A DNA stretch of 17,076 nt from JBBQXK01 sp038251625 (GTDB taxonomy: Bacteria; Pseudomonadota; Alphaproteobacteria; Rhodobacterales; Rhodobacteraceae): NCBI GenBank assembly GCA_038251625.1, contig JBBSBE010000087.1, positions 1-17,076 on the forward strand. Reading direction: 5' to 3'. This document shows, in pieces, positions 1 to 6,623 of this stretch (within the stretch, counting starts at the first letter, position 1; each line of letters starts with the position of its first letter). A model generated the notes under the pieces. The model worked only from the letters and a program-made list of their open reading frames with translations, was not told the DNA's origin and did not search any database. Position numbers and translations under genes: made by a program.

Positions 1-246
1 AAATCCGAGGAGGATCAGAAGGCAAGTCTTCCACGATCGCTGCAAAACCCACGTCAGCGTGACAAAGACCGCCATGATGACAAATGGATGCGGGGTCTGA
101 AGGACCCAGAGGATACCCTCGATCATCGTTTCCAGCGCCCAGGAGATGGCATCGAATACCGGCGCGCCATTGGCTTGCAACCAGCCGAAAACCAGTTTGG
201 CCGTTGCGCCTACGGGGATTTTCTCTTCTGTCAGCCAGTCCAGCAA
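1..246 (-). CDS. choW: Choline ABC transporter permease ChoW, 5' part (cut by window edge)
   Basis: The reverse strand encodes 82 residues starting near MLDWLTEEKIPVG and running off the window at base 1. It would be the inner-membrane permease that takes choline from ChoX into the cytoplasm, powered by a ChoV ATPase presumably further left. The N-terminal DWLTEEKIP-like segment, the following amphipathic stretch (GWLQANGAPVFDAISWALE) and the hydrophobic stretch ending in LLILLGF match the ChoW/ProW N-terminus. No ATG is available; I chose the TTG at 246 because it gives the usual N-terminus, with a weak GAAGGCGG ribosome site upstream. A TTG twelve-odd codons or fewer upstream cannot be excluded. 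Its position just after choX supports the call. Confidence 0.82.
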   Translation of the reverse strand, partial: MLDWLTEEKIPVGATAKLVFGWLQANGAPVFDAISWALETMIEGILWVLQTPHPFVIMAVFVTLTWVLQRSWKTCLLILLGF

Positions 247-277
247 GGGTGTCCGCCTTCCCAAACGTGTGAAAATT

Positions 278-300
278 CCCGGCGGCGCGGTGCCGCCGGG
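278..300 (-). terminator. Intercistronic hairpin between choX and choW (attenuator-like)
   Basis: A perfect 9-bp GC stem (CCCGGCGGC / GCCGCCGGG) with a 5-nt loop begins 7 bases after the choX stop codon. In the direction of transcription it is followed by AATTTTC. Seen directly: stem plus a short T-run. Inference: partial termination or 3'-end protection, giving more choX than choW message, as is common for binding-protein genes at the head of ABC transporter operons. Confidence 0.6.
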
Positions 301-307
301 GAAGGGA

Positions 308-1234
308 TCACTTCAGCGCGGCCTCAACAGCAGCCATCGCATCGCCACCGTCCCTGGTAGTCACGCCGTCCAGCCACCCTTTCAGCACGGCAGGGTTGGC
401 GGCCAGCCATTCCTTGGCTGCTGCTGACGGCTCTTTGCCGTCGTTCAGAATCGCGCCCATCACCTCATTTTCCAGCGCCAGCGAGAATTCGAGGTTTTGC
501 AGGAATTTTCCGGCGTTCGGGCATTCTGCCGCGTAGCCGGCGCGCACGTTGGTTGCCACTTCCGCGCCGCCGAAATCGGGGCCGAACACATCATCACCGC
601 CTGCAAGATAGGTCATCTTGAACTGCGCGTTCATCGGATGCGGCTCCCACCCAAGGAACACTACGGGCTCGCCCCGCCCATCGGCACGGGCGACCTGTGC
701 CAGCATCCCCTGTTCGGAGCTTTCCACCAGTTCAAACCCGCCCAGCCCGAACGTATCGGACGAGATCATGTCGAGGATCAGCCGGTTGCCGTCATTGCCC
801 GCCTCGATGCCGTAGATCTTGCCTTCCAGCGCGTCTTTCTGGCCCACCAGATCGTCGAAGCTGTCGATCCCAAGCGCGGCGCCGGCCTCGTTCGTGGCCA
901 GCGTGTATTTCGCGCCGGTCAGGTTCACGCGCAGTGTTTCGACCGTGCCAGCCTCGCGATAGGGCGCGATATCGGCCTCCATCGTCGGCATCCAGTTGCC
1001 AAGGAATATATCAACATCGCCACCCGCGATCGACTGATAGGTGACGGGCACAGACAGGATCTTCGTTTCAGTCTCATATCCAAGCGCCTGCATGACGACA
1101 GATGCAACGGCGGTGGTGGCGGTAATGTCAGTCCAGCCGACATCCGAAAATGTCACCTTGTCACAGCCTGCGGCCAGGACGGGCGAGGCCAGCAGCACAG
1201 CCGCGGTGGCCAGAAGGGTGGTCCGGATTGTCAT
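308..1234 (-). CDS. choX: Periplasmic choline-binding protein ChoX
   Basis: Substrate-binding protein of the choline ABC importer (ChoXWV), 308 aa. Residues 1-22 (MTIRTTLLATAAVLLASPVLAA) form a Sec signal peptide, followed by the OpuAC/glycine-betaine-binding fold. The four aromatic residues that build the quaternary-ammonium cage in Sinorhizobium meliloti ChoX (W43, W90, Y119, W205) are present here as W34, W81, Y110 and W196, all with the same offset of nine. The hydroxyl-contacting Asn156 is here N147, so choline specificity is well supported rather than general betaine binding. The start at 1234 is preferred over an in-frame start 12 codons upstream because an AGGGAGA ribosome site lies just before it and the signal peptide starts there. 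First gene of a leftward operon with choW. Divergent from betI; a BetI-like palindrome lies upstream. Confidence 0.95.
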   Translation of the reverse strand: MTIRTTLLATAAVLLASPVLAAGCDKVTFSDVGWTDITATTAVASVVMQALGYETETKILSVPVTYQSIAGGDVDIFLGNWMPTMEADIAPYREAGTVETLRVNLTGAKYTLATNEAGAALGIDSFDDLVGQKDALEGKIYGIEAGNDGNRLILDMISSDTFGLGGFELVESSEQGMLAQVARADGRGEPVVFLGWEPHPMNAQFKMTYLAGGDDVFGPDFGGAEVATNVRAGYAAECPNAGKFLQNLEFSLALENEVMGAILNDGKEPSAAAKEWLAANPAVLKGWLDGVTTRDGGDAMAAVEAALK

Positions 1235-1254
1235 TGCAGTCTCCCTGTTTTTTG

Positions 1255-1274
1255 TTGATTGACGAGTCAATAAA
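1255..1274. promoter_or_regulatory. Candidate BetI operator in the choX/betI divergent region
   Basis: Inverted repeat ATTGAC-GA-GTCAAT at 1258-1271, extended by further matching TT/AA pairs to 1255-1274. It resembles the ATTGAAC-GTTCAAT type palindrome I recall for BetI in other proteobacteria. It sits 20 bases upstream of the choX start and 49 bases upstream of the betI start, where one repressor could control both arms. On the leftward strand a possible promoter is TTGCAA (1300-1295), 18-bp spacer, TTTATT (1276-1271), so the -10 box would overlap the operator. No convincing rightward promoter was found. The centre also contains GAGTC, a CcrM (GANTC) methylation site, probably by chance. 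Confidence 0.65.
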
Positions 1275-1323
1275 CTTCACGCTACCCGGGTATTGCAAGC
1301 CGTTTTTTCAAGGGTGCCCGCCA

Positions 1324-1905
1324 ATGCCCAAACTGGGGATGGAGCCTATCCGCAAAGCCGCGCTGGTTAAAGCAACGATTGCCGAGATCGGGCAGGCGGG
1401 TTCTCTTGATGTCACAGTGGGCCAGATCGCACGGCGGGCGGGCATGTCTTCGGCATTGGCGCATCACTATTTCGGCGGCAAGGAGGCGATGTTTCTTGCG
1501 GCCATGCGGCATGTGTTGACCATCTATGCCGCCGAAGTGCGTGGAGCGCTGATCCTGGCCGACGGGCCTGAAGCGCGGCTCAATGCGATCATCGTGGGGT
1601 CTTTCGCCCCGCGGAATTTCCGGCGCGAAGTGATCGGGGCATGGCTCAACTTCTATGTGCTGGCGCTGACCGTGCCTGCGGCCGGTCGGCTGCTGGCGAT
1701 TTATCAGCGGCGCCTGCGGTCAAACCTCTTGCATTGCCTGCGCCCGATGGTGGGGGCCCGGGCGCCCGTGCTTGCCGATGGTCTGGCCGCCCTCATCGAT
1801 GGCGTCTATCTGCGCGAGGCGTTGAAGCCAGGGGCGCCCGATGCCGCTGCCGCGGTCGCGCAGGTGCGGGCCGATCTGGCAGCGCACCTTGCCCTCCGGA
1901 CCTGA
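1324..1905 (+). CDS. betI: Choline-responsive TetR-family repressor BetI
   Basis: 193-aa TetR/AcrR-family repressor that in known systems is relieved by choline and controls choline uptake and oxidation genes. The N-terminus MPKLGMEPIRK is the BetI signature. The helix-turn-helix covers about residues 30-55 (VTVGQIARRAGMSSALAHHYFGGKEAMF). The rest is the helical ligand-binding and dimer domain. Length equals the usual 190-200 aa. The start at 1324 gives this N-terminus and has AAGGG 9-10 bases upstream; the open frame extends further left but overlaps the operator and choX. It is followed after 16 bases by betA, so the two are very likely one transcript, with betI autoregulated through the site at 1255-1274. 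Confidence 0.93.
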   Translation: MPKLGMEPIRKAALVKATIAEIGQAGSLDVTVGQIARRAGMSSALAHHYFGGKEAMFLAAMRHVLTIYAAEVRGALILADGPEARLNAIIVGSFAPRNFRREVIGAWLNFYVLALTVPAAGRLLAIYQRRLRSNLLHCLRPMVGARAPVLADGLAALIDGVYLREALKPGAPDAAAAVAQVRADLAAHLALRT

Positions 1906-1921
1906 GTGGAGAAGGCAGCAC

Positions 1922-3571
1922 ATGAACGCCGACTATGTGATCGTTGGGGCGGGTTCGGCCGGGTGTGCCATGGCCTATCGTCTGGCAGAGGCCGGACGCT
2001 CGGTGATCGTGATCGAGCATGGCGGCACGGACGCAGGGCCATTCATCCAGATGCCGGCTGCGCTGAGCTACCCCATGAACATGGGGCTCTACGACTGGGG
2101 CCTGGTGTCCGAACCCGAACCCCATCTTGGTGACCGCCGCCTGGTCGTGCCACGGGGAAAGGTGCTGGGTGGATCATCCTCGATCAACGGGATGGTCTAT
2201 GTGCGCGGCCACGCGCGCGATTTTGATCATTGGGCCGAGGCAGGGGCGACGGGCTGGGGGTTTGCCGACGTGCTGCCGTATTTCAAGCGGATGGAGCATT
2301 GGCATGGGGAAGGCGAGCCGGAGTGGCGGGGCGCGAGCGGCCCCTTGCACATCACCCGTGGGCCGCGCCGCAACCCCCTTTTCGCGGCCTTCATCGCGGC
2401 GGGCGAGGCGGCTGGCTATCCCGTGACCGCCGACTACAACGGGCGGCAGCAAGAAGGATTTGGCCCGATGGAGGCCACGATCTGGAAGGGCCGGCGCTGG
2501 TCAGCCGCCAATGCCTATTTGCGGCCCGCGATGGCCACAGGCCGTGTGCAGGTTGTCCGCGCGCTTGCGCGGCGCGTGGTGATCAAAGGCGGACGCGCCA
2601 CGGGCGTAGAGGTTCGGCGCGGCGGGGCGATAGAGGTGATCGGAGCAGGGGCCGAGGTGATCCTTGCCGCATCTTCCATCAACTCGCCGAAGATCCTCAT
2701 GCTGTCGGGTATCGGGCCCGCCGCGCATCTGGCCGAACACGGGCTTCCCGTGATCGCCGACCGTGCCGGTGTGGGCGCCAACCTGCAGGATCATCTGGAG
2801 GTGTACGTCCAGTTTGCCGCACGCCAGCCGATCACGCTTTTCAAATACTGGAACCTTCTGGGCAAGGCGGCCATCGGGGCGCAGTGGCTGTTCACGGGCA
2901 GCGGCCTTGGCGCCTCGAACCAGTTCGAGGCCTGTGGCTTCATCCGTTCGGACAAGGGCGTCGATTATCCCGATATCCAGTTCCATTTCCTGCCGATCGC
3001 CGTGCGGTATGACGGGCGCGCGGCGGCGGGGGGGCACGGGTTTCAGGCGCATGTCGGGCCGATGCGATCAAAATCGCGCGGGTCTGTCACCCTGCGCTCG
3101 GCCGATCCTGAGGCACCGCCCCACATCCGTTTCAACTACATGAGCCATCCCGACGACTGGGCCGAGTTCCGCGCCTGCCTGCGCCTGACGCGCGAGATCT
3201 TTGCCCAGGCGCCGATGGCACCGCACGTGAAGCACGAAATCCAGCCCGGCGCTGCGCTGCAGTCGGATGATGAATTGGACGGCTTCATTCGTGACCATGC
3301 CGAAAGCGCCTATCACCCCTGCGGGACAGCGCGAATGGGGCGGCGGGACGACCCGATGGCCGTGGTGGACCCCGAATGCCGGGTGATCGGGGTTGATGGA
3401 TTGCGGTTGGCCGACAGTTCGGTTTTTCCCCGCATTACCAATGGCAATCTCAATGCGCCATCCATCCTCGTGGGTGAGAAGGCGGCGGACAACATCCTTG
3501 GCCGCACGCCGCTTGCGCCCGAGAATCTCGAGCCTTGGGTTCACCCGGAGTGGCGGACCGCGCAGCGGTAA
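1922..3571 (+). CDS. betA: Choline dehydrogenase BetA (GMC oxidoreductase)
   Basis: 549-aa FAD enzyme (EC 1.1.99.1) that oxidises choline to betaine aldehyde, often associated with the inner membrane and passing electrons to the respiratory chain. The FAD-binding GAGSAG motif is at residues 9-14. GMC signature 1 (RGKVLGGSSSINGMVYVRG) is near residues 78-96, and signature 2 (AASSINSPKILMLSGIG) is near 250-266. The BetA-typical SNQFEACGFIRSD follows. The active-site histidine in AYHPCGTARMG is residue 465, followed by the NGNLNAPSILVGEKAAD segment with the conserved asparagines. Length matches BetA (about 550 aa). GGAGAAGG lies 9 bases before the ATG. It directly follows betI. The usual partner betB is missing here. 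Confidence 0.94.
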   Translation: MNADYVIVGAGSAGCAMAYRLAEAGRSVIVIEHGGTDAGPFIQMPAALSYPMNMGLYDWGLVSEPEPHLGDRRLVVPRGKVLGGSSSINGMVYVRGHARDFDHWAEAGATGWGFADVLPYFKRMEHWHGEGEPEWRGASGPLHITRGPRRNPLFAAFIAAGEAAGYPVTADYNGRQQEGFGPMEATIWKGRRWSAANAYLRPAMATGRVQVVRALARRVVIKGGRATGVEVRRGGAIEVIGAGAEVILAASSINSPKILMLSGIGPAAHLAEHGLPVIADRAGVGANLQDHLEVYVQFAARQPITLFKYWNLLGKAAIGAQWLFTGSGLGASNQFEACGFIRSDKGVDYPDIQFHFLPIAVRYDGRAAAGGHGFQAHVGPMRSKSRGSVTLRSADPEAPPHIRFNYMSHPDDWAEFRACLRLTREIFAQAPMAPHVKHEIQPGAALQSDDELDGFIRDHAESAYHPCGTARMGRRDDPMAVVDPECRVIGVDGLRLADSSVFPRITNGNLNAPSILVGEKAADNILGRTPLAPENLEPWVHPEWRTAQR

Positions 3572-3587
3572 TCATTCCGAGATATCG

Positions 3588-3602
3588 TTAACCCTTTCTT
3601 AA
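3588..3602. promoter_or_regulatory. Candidate CtrA-binding box (TTAA-N7-TTAA)
   Basis: TTAA CCCTTTC TTAA lies between betA and the nuclease gene, 44 bases upstream of the nuclease start. It matches exactly the full alphaproteobacterial CtrA consensus of two TTAA half sites seven bases apart. Such AT tetramers are uncommon in this GC-rich sequence. That CtrA controls the nuclease gene is inference. Confidence 0.45.
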
Positions 3603-3645
3603 GAATTGCCTTGAAGTCCGACCGTCACAGCGCGATCTGTGGCGC

Positions 3646-4320
3646 ATGTTAAGGATTTGTTCGTTTCTTGTTCTGTCCTTCACGCTCACTTTCGCGGCTC
3701 TGCCGGTCGGGGCGGATCAGATTGCCGGCCAAGCCAGGGTGATCGACGGGGATACGATCGAGGTGGTGGGCCAGCGTATCCGCCTTGCCGTCGTCGATGC
3801 GCCCGAGATGCAGCAAACCTGCGATGTGAACGGCAAGCCGGTGGCGTGCGGCGCGGCGGCCCGTCACCGGCTGCTCACGTTGCTTGCCGGGCGTAGGGTG
3901 CAGTGCGATCATCGCGGTGCCTACAGCCACAAGCGTGCGGTCGCCAATTGCGACGTCGGGGGCGTGAACGTGACGCTTGCCCTTCTGTCGGAAGGGATCG
4001 GCAAGATCGACCACCGCTTCCTGAACGAATGGCCCCGTTTCGCAGCGGGCTGGACCGAAGCGGAAGCGCGCGCCGAAGCGGCGCGGCGCGGCCTTTGGCA
4101 AGGCCACGCAGTTACCCCTTCGGTCTGGCGAAACGGGGTGCTGATGCCCGTTGCGGGCAGTTGCGTGATCAAGGGCAACATCAACGACAAGGGCGAGCGC
4201 ATCTATCATTCGCCAAGCCAGCGCTACTATGACAGCACCCGGATTTCCAAACCCGGCGAGCGGTTTTTCTGTTCAGAGTCCGAGGCGCGCGTCGCAGGTT
4301 TTCGCCGCTCGAAGGTCTAG
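3646..4320 (+). CDS. Secreted staphylococcal-nuclease-like (thermonuclease family) protein
   Basis: 224 aa. Residues 1-23 form a signal peptide (LRICSFLVLSFTLTFAALPVGA), so the protein acts outside the cytoplasm. The SNase fold spans about residues 28-155. The calcium and catalytic residues of Staphylococcus nuclease (D19, D21, R35, D40, E43, R87) align with D34, D36, R46, D51, E54 and, less certainly, R97. It could therefore be an active Ca-dependent nuclease. Residues 172-224 form a separate conserved tail with CVIKGNINDKGERIYH, RYYD and ERFFCSESEARVAGFRRSK, known as a C-terminal add-on in many thermonuclease-family proteins. No strong ribosome site is seen, so the start rests on the signal peptide. 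The gene ends convergently with the CoxG-like gene, sharing the CTAG that holds both stop codons. Confidence 0.85.
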   Translation: MLRICSFLVLSFTLTFAALPVGADQIAGQARVIDGDTIEVVGQRIRLAVVDAPEMQQTCDVNGKPVACGAAARHRLLTLLAGRRVQCDHRGAYSHKRAVANCDVGGVNVTLALLSEGIGKIDHRFLNEWPRFAAGWTEAEARAEAARRGLWQGHAVTPSVWRNGVLMPVAGSCVIKGNINDKGERIYHSPSQRYYDSTRISKPGERFFCSESEARVAGFRRSKV

Positions 4321-4751
4321 TCGGCTTCCAACAGGCATTGCAGGTCAAGAAACATCCCCTTCACCCGCCTTGCAAATTGCGCCTGCCTGTCAGCCAGCAA
4401 TCGCGCGGCAAGGCCCGAGGTCTCAACAGTGCCTTGATAGGCAAGTTTCGTGCCCTTGGGCGCCGGGCGCAGCGTCAGCACAACGTCGGCCACCACGCTG
4501 CCCGCAACGGGATTGTCGGCGCGGATCGACAGAATCAGGCTGTCGGGCCGCTTTCTCAATGTAATGTCGGGCTCGACACGCAGGTTCAAAAGGCCAAGTT
4601 TCCGTTCGATCCGGGCCCTGAAATGACCCGGCTCCACGCAATCAACCGATTTGCAGGATGGCAGGATCTCTGCCAGCACCTTGGGATCGTAAAGCGCTGC
4701 TTCGACCTCTTCGGGTGGGCGGTAAATTTCCAACTCGTCGTTCAGTTGCAT
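4317..4751 (-). CDS. CoxG-like SRPBCC-family protein
   Basis: 144-aa cytoplasmic protein of the START/SRPBCC superfamily, closest in pattern to the CO dehydrogenase subunit G group (COG3427). It has the N-terminal strand with a P-P-EEV start, a DPKVLAEILPSCKSV segment typical of CoxG (DPxVLxxxxPGCxxV), alternating beta strands, and a long C-terminal helix (residues 111-141). CoxG proteins help recruit molybdenum-hydroxylase CO dehydrogenase to the membrane, but no cox genes are near, so the role here is unknown. The ATG is preceded by GGAGGG. No neighbour suggests an operon; the 169 bases upstream (4752-4920) separate it from the exporter gene and hold no other gene that I can support. Confidence 0.7.
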   Translation of the reverse strand: MQLNDELEIYRPPEEVEAALYDPKVLAEILPSCKSVDCVEPGHFRARIERKLGLLNLRVEPDITLRKRPDSLILSIRADNPVAGSVVADVVLTLRPAPKGTKLAYQGTVETSGLAARLLADRQAQFARRVKGMFLDLQCLLEAD

Positions 4752-4920
4752 GGTGCCCTCCAGTGTAAAACGCGCGCGCCACAGGATGCCGGCTTCGAAA
4801 AGAACTGTTCAAAGGGCAATACGATGCCTGCTTGGCCGCCGCTTGTCGCGTTTCTGCAGATACTGCCCGTGGAACGGTCAGACATCGCAAGGCATGTGTG
4901 CGTCCGGCACCATTCCTGCA

Positions 4921-6138
4921 TCAGGCGGCGCCAATGGCGCGGGCGCGCGCGATGACCCACCAGATACAGGGCAGCGACGCGGCAGAGCTTGCAAACATCA
5001 GCACCACCAGCGGCAACGCGCCCCCACCCCAGCCCAGAACCACGCCCGCCAAAGCCGAAAGCGAGGCGCCAAAGCCGATGATGAACGCCGATCCGATGCC
5101 AGCCGCCGATCCCGCAAGCGCGGGCCTGACCGAAAGCATTCCGGCATTCGCGGAAGGCAGCAATATGCCGTTTCCAAGACCAACGGTGATCATCAGACCA
5201 AAGAAAACTTCCGCCGGGGCCGGATAGACCAGTTCCAGAAGCAGAAGAAGCCCCAATCCTGCCGTCGCGACCAACGTGCCCAGAACCACCATGCGGTTGA
5301 TGCCGAGCCGCACGGAATATCGCCCGGAAAAGAAGTTTCCGATCAGGTATCCCACGGCAGGGGCACCGAAATAGAGGCCAAGCTCGGCTGAGTTCATGCC
5401 GAAGACACGCGTCCCCACAAAGGGTGCGCCGCCAAGGTAGGCAAAGAACGCGCCCGATGCGAAACCGGCAGACAGCGCGTAGCCCCAGAACCTTTGCGAC
5501 GCCAGAAGCTGGGGATATTGCCGCGCCTGTTCTGCCAGCGTCATCCCGCGGCCGCGCGCGGTCTCGCCCATGTCGGACCAGACAAGGGTGGCGATCAGCA
5601 CCCCTCCCGCAGCCATGATGAAGAACGACGCTTGCCAGCCAAAGGCCGCATCCAGCGCCCCGCCGATGACCGGGCCAACCATCGGCACGACCGACATGCC
5701 CATGGTCACGTAACCGATCATCGAGGCCGCCTGATCCTGAGGGACCATGTCGCGCACCACGGCGCGGGCCAGAACGAACCCGGATGCGATGACCGCCTGC
5801 AACAGCCGACACGCCATGAAGATGCCGAACGTGGGCGCTGCCATGGCGCCGAGCGTTGCGACCACAAAGATGATCGACGCGCCCAGCATCACCGGGCGGC
5901 GACCGTAGCGGTCTGATATCGGGCCCACAAATATCTGCAAGACCGCGGTCGTTGCAAGATAGAGCGAGACCGAAAGCTGCATCAGCGCATAATCCACCCC
6001 GAAATGCGCGGCCATCGAGGGCAGCGAGGGCAGGAACACGTTGAGAGACAGCGCAGCGACCCCACAGATCAGCACCAGCGTCAGGATGTGCGGGGGTGTC
6101 CGGCGGTCAAGAAAGCGTATCTGGGGAACGGTGGTCAT
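4921..6138 (-). CDS. MFS drug exporter, Bcr/CflA (DHA1) family
   Basis: 405-aa inner-membrane protein with about 12 hydrophobic segments, the usual size of Bcr/CflA proton-driven multidrug exporters. The first segment LVLICGVAALSLNVFLPSLPSMAAHF carries the family pattern (LNxFLPSLPxMA). Motif A of the major facilitator family is GPISDRYGRRPVML in the loop between helices 2 and 3. Motif C-like GPVIGG is at the helix 5 region. The substrate cannot be read from sequence. The start follows a GCGGCGG stretch and agrees with the family N-terminus. It is transcribed away from pccB. Two GC inverted repeats lie upstream (6153-6166 and 6190-6202). Confidence 0.87.
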   Translation of the reverse strand: MTTVPQIRFLDRRTPPHILTLVLICGVAALSLNVFLPSLPSMAAHFGVDYALMQLSVSLYLATTAVLQIFVGPISDRYGRRPVMLGASIIFVVATLGAMAAPTFGIFMACRLLQAVIASGFVLARAVVRDMVPQDQAASMIGYVTMGMSVVPMVGPVIGGALDAAFGWQASFFIMAAGGVLIATLVWSDMGETARGRGMTLAEQARQYPQLLASQRFWGYALSAGFASGAFFAYLGGAPFVGTRVFGMNSAELGLYFGAPAVGYLIGNFFSGRYSVRLGINRMVVLGTLVATAGLGLLLLLELVYPAPAEVFFGLMITVGLGNGILLPSANAGMLSVRPALAGSAAGIGSAFIIGFGASLSALAGVVLGWGGGALPLVVLMFASSAASLPCIWWVIARARAIGAA

Positions 6139-6189
6139 CCGCCGCAGTTAGGGCGGGCAGGCCCGCTTGTCCATCCGCTCTGGCGCACA

Positions 6190-6202
6190 GGGCATCATGC
6201 CC
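6190..6202. promoter_or_regulatory. Palindrome GGGCAT-C-ATGCCC upstream of the MFS exporter gene
   Basis: A perfect 6+6 inverted repeat with a one-base centre, 52 bases upstream of the exporter start codon. The position would suit an operator for an efflux-gene repressor, but no regulator gene is adjacent. Seen: the palindrome. Function is inferred. Confidence 0.3.
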
Positions 6203-6505
6203 GATTGTGAATGGCGAGAAACCCGCCTGCCGCTGTGAAGCGAAACCCCAAAAGATGCGGCCTTGCCAGCGGTTCCACCGAAAGGCGCGTCGGGAATGGG
6301 GCGATGACGGCAAGAGTGACGTTGGCTGCTCTGCAGCCGAGCAATGGCGATGGCCCGGTTGATCGGGGCCTGCGAGGGCCAGGAAGATGCTTCGGGCGAT
6401 TGGATGTCTGATCCCTCCGAAGAAAAGGATAAGCCGAGCGTGCTCTGTCCCGGAAGCGGCAGTCGATGATGATTGCTACGCTTGCGGTCCGGGCCAGGGA
6501 GTCGG

Positions 6506-6537
6506 CCTCAGTGCGGCGTGTCGCTGCGCCGCTGAGG
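6506..6537 (+). other. Bulged hairpin upstream of pccB
   Basis: CCTCA and GCGGCG on the left arm pair with CGCCGC and TGAGG on the right arm: 11 bp with a 2-base bulge and an 8-base loop. It lies 86 bases upstream of the pccB start and has no T-run, so it is not a simple terminator. It could be 5'-leader structure if the transcript starts before it. Confidence 0.35.
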
Positions 6538-6623
6538 AGAGTTCGAAATTCTTCGCAAATCCGCTTTCCGCCCCGCGCCCCCCCGGATAGGGTACTGCGT
6601 CAGTGCAGCGGGGGGATCGGACG

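Larger units (their letters stand above)
6139..6623. other. 485-bp divergent intergenic region between the MFS gene and pccB
   Basis: No supported protein-coding gene: the short open frames here lack family features and ribosome sites. It contains inverted repeats at 6153-6166 (GCGGGC-AG-GCCCGC) and 6190-6202 (GGGCAT-C-ATGCCC) on the exporter side, and a bulged hairpin at 6506-6537 on the pccB side. TTCGCAAA at 6552-6559 is one base from the TTTGCAAA half site described for PccR, the propionyl-CoA regulator of Rhodobacter sphaeroides. The second half site at the expected 4-bp spacing is not present. No PccR-type regulator gene is in the window. No promoter could be assigned with confidence. 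Confidence 0.5.

Noticed and set aside
497..1258. 253-codon open frame on the plus strand opposite choX
   Set aside because: It is entirely antisense to choX, whose binding-site residues and signal peptide are clear; the frame is an effect of high GC.
1259..1287. Possible rightward betI promoter using TTGACG as -35
   Set aside because: The sequence 17 bases downstream is CTACCC, which does not resemble a -10 box.
2230..3012. 260-codon plus-strand frame inside betA
   Set aside because: Shifted-frame shadow of betA, arginine-rich and without motifs.
4742..5812. 356-codon minus-strand frame within the exporter gene
   Set aside because: Out-of-frame shadow of the 12-helix MFS protein; translation is rich in R, G, H and C with no membrane segments.
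6211..6411. 66-codon open frame in the MFS/pccB gap
   Set aside because: No convincing ribosome site, no recognisable protein features, and the composition looks random.
6540..6559. Complete PccR operator (paired TTTGCAAA sites) before pccB
   Set aside because: Only one near half site (TTCGCAAA) exists; the expected partner four bases away matches about half of its positions.
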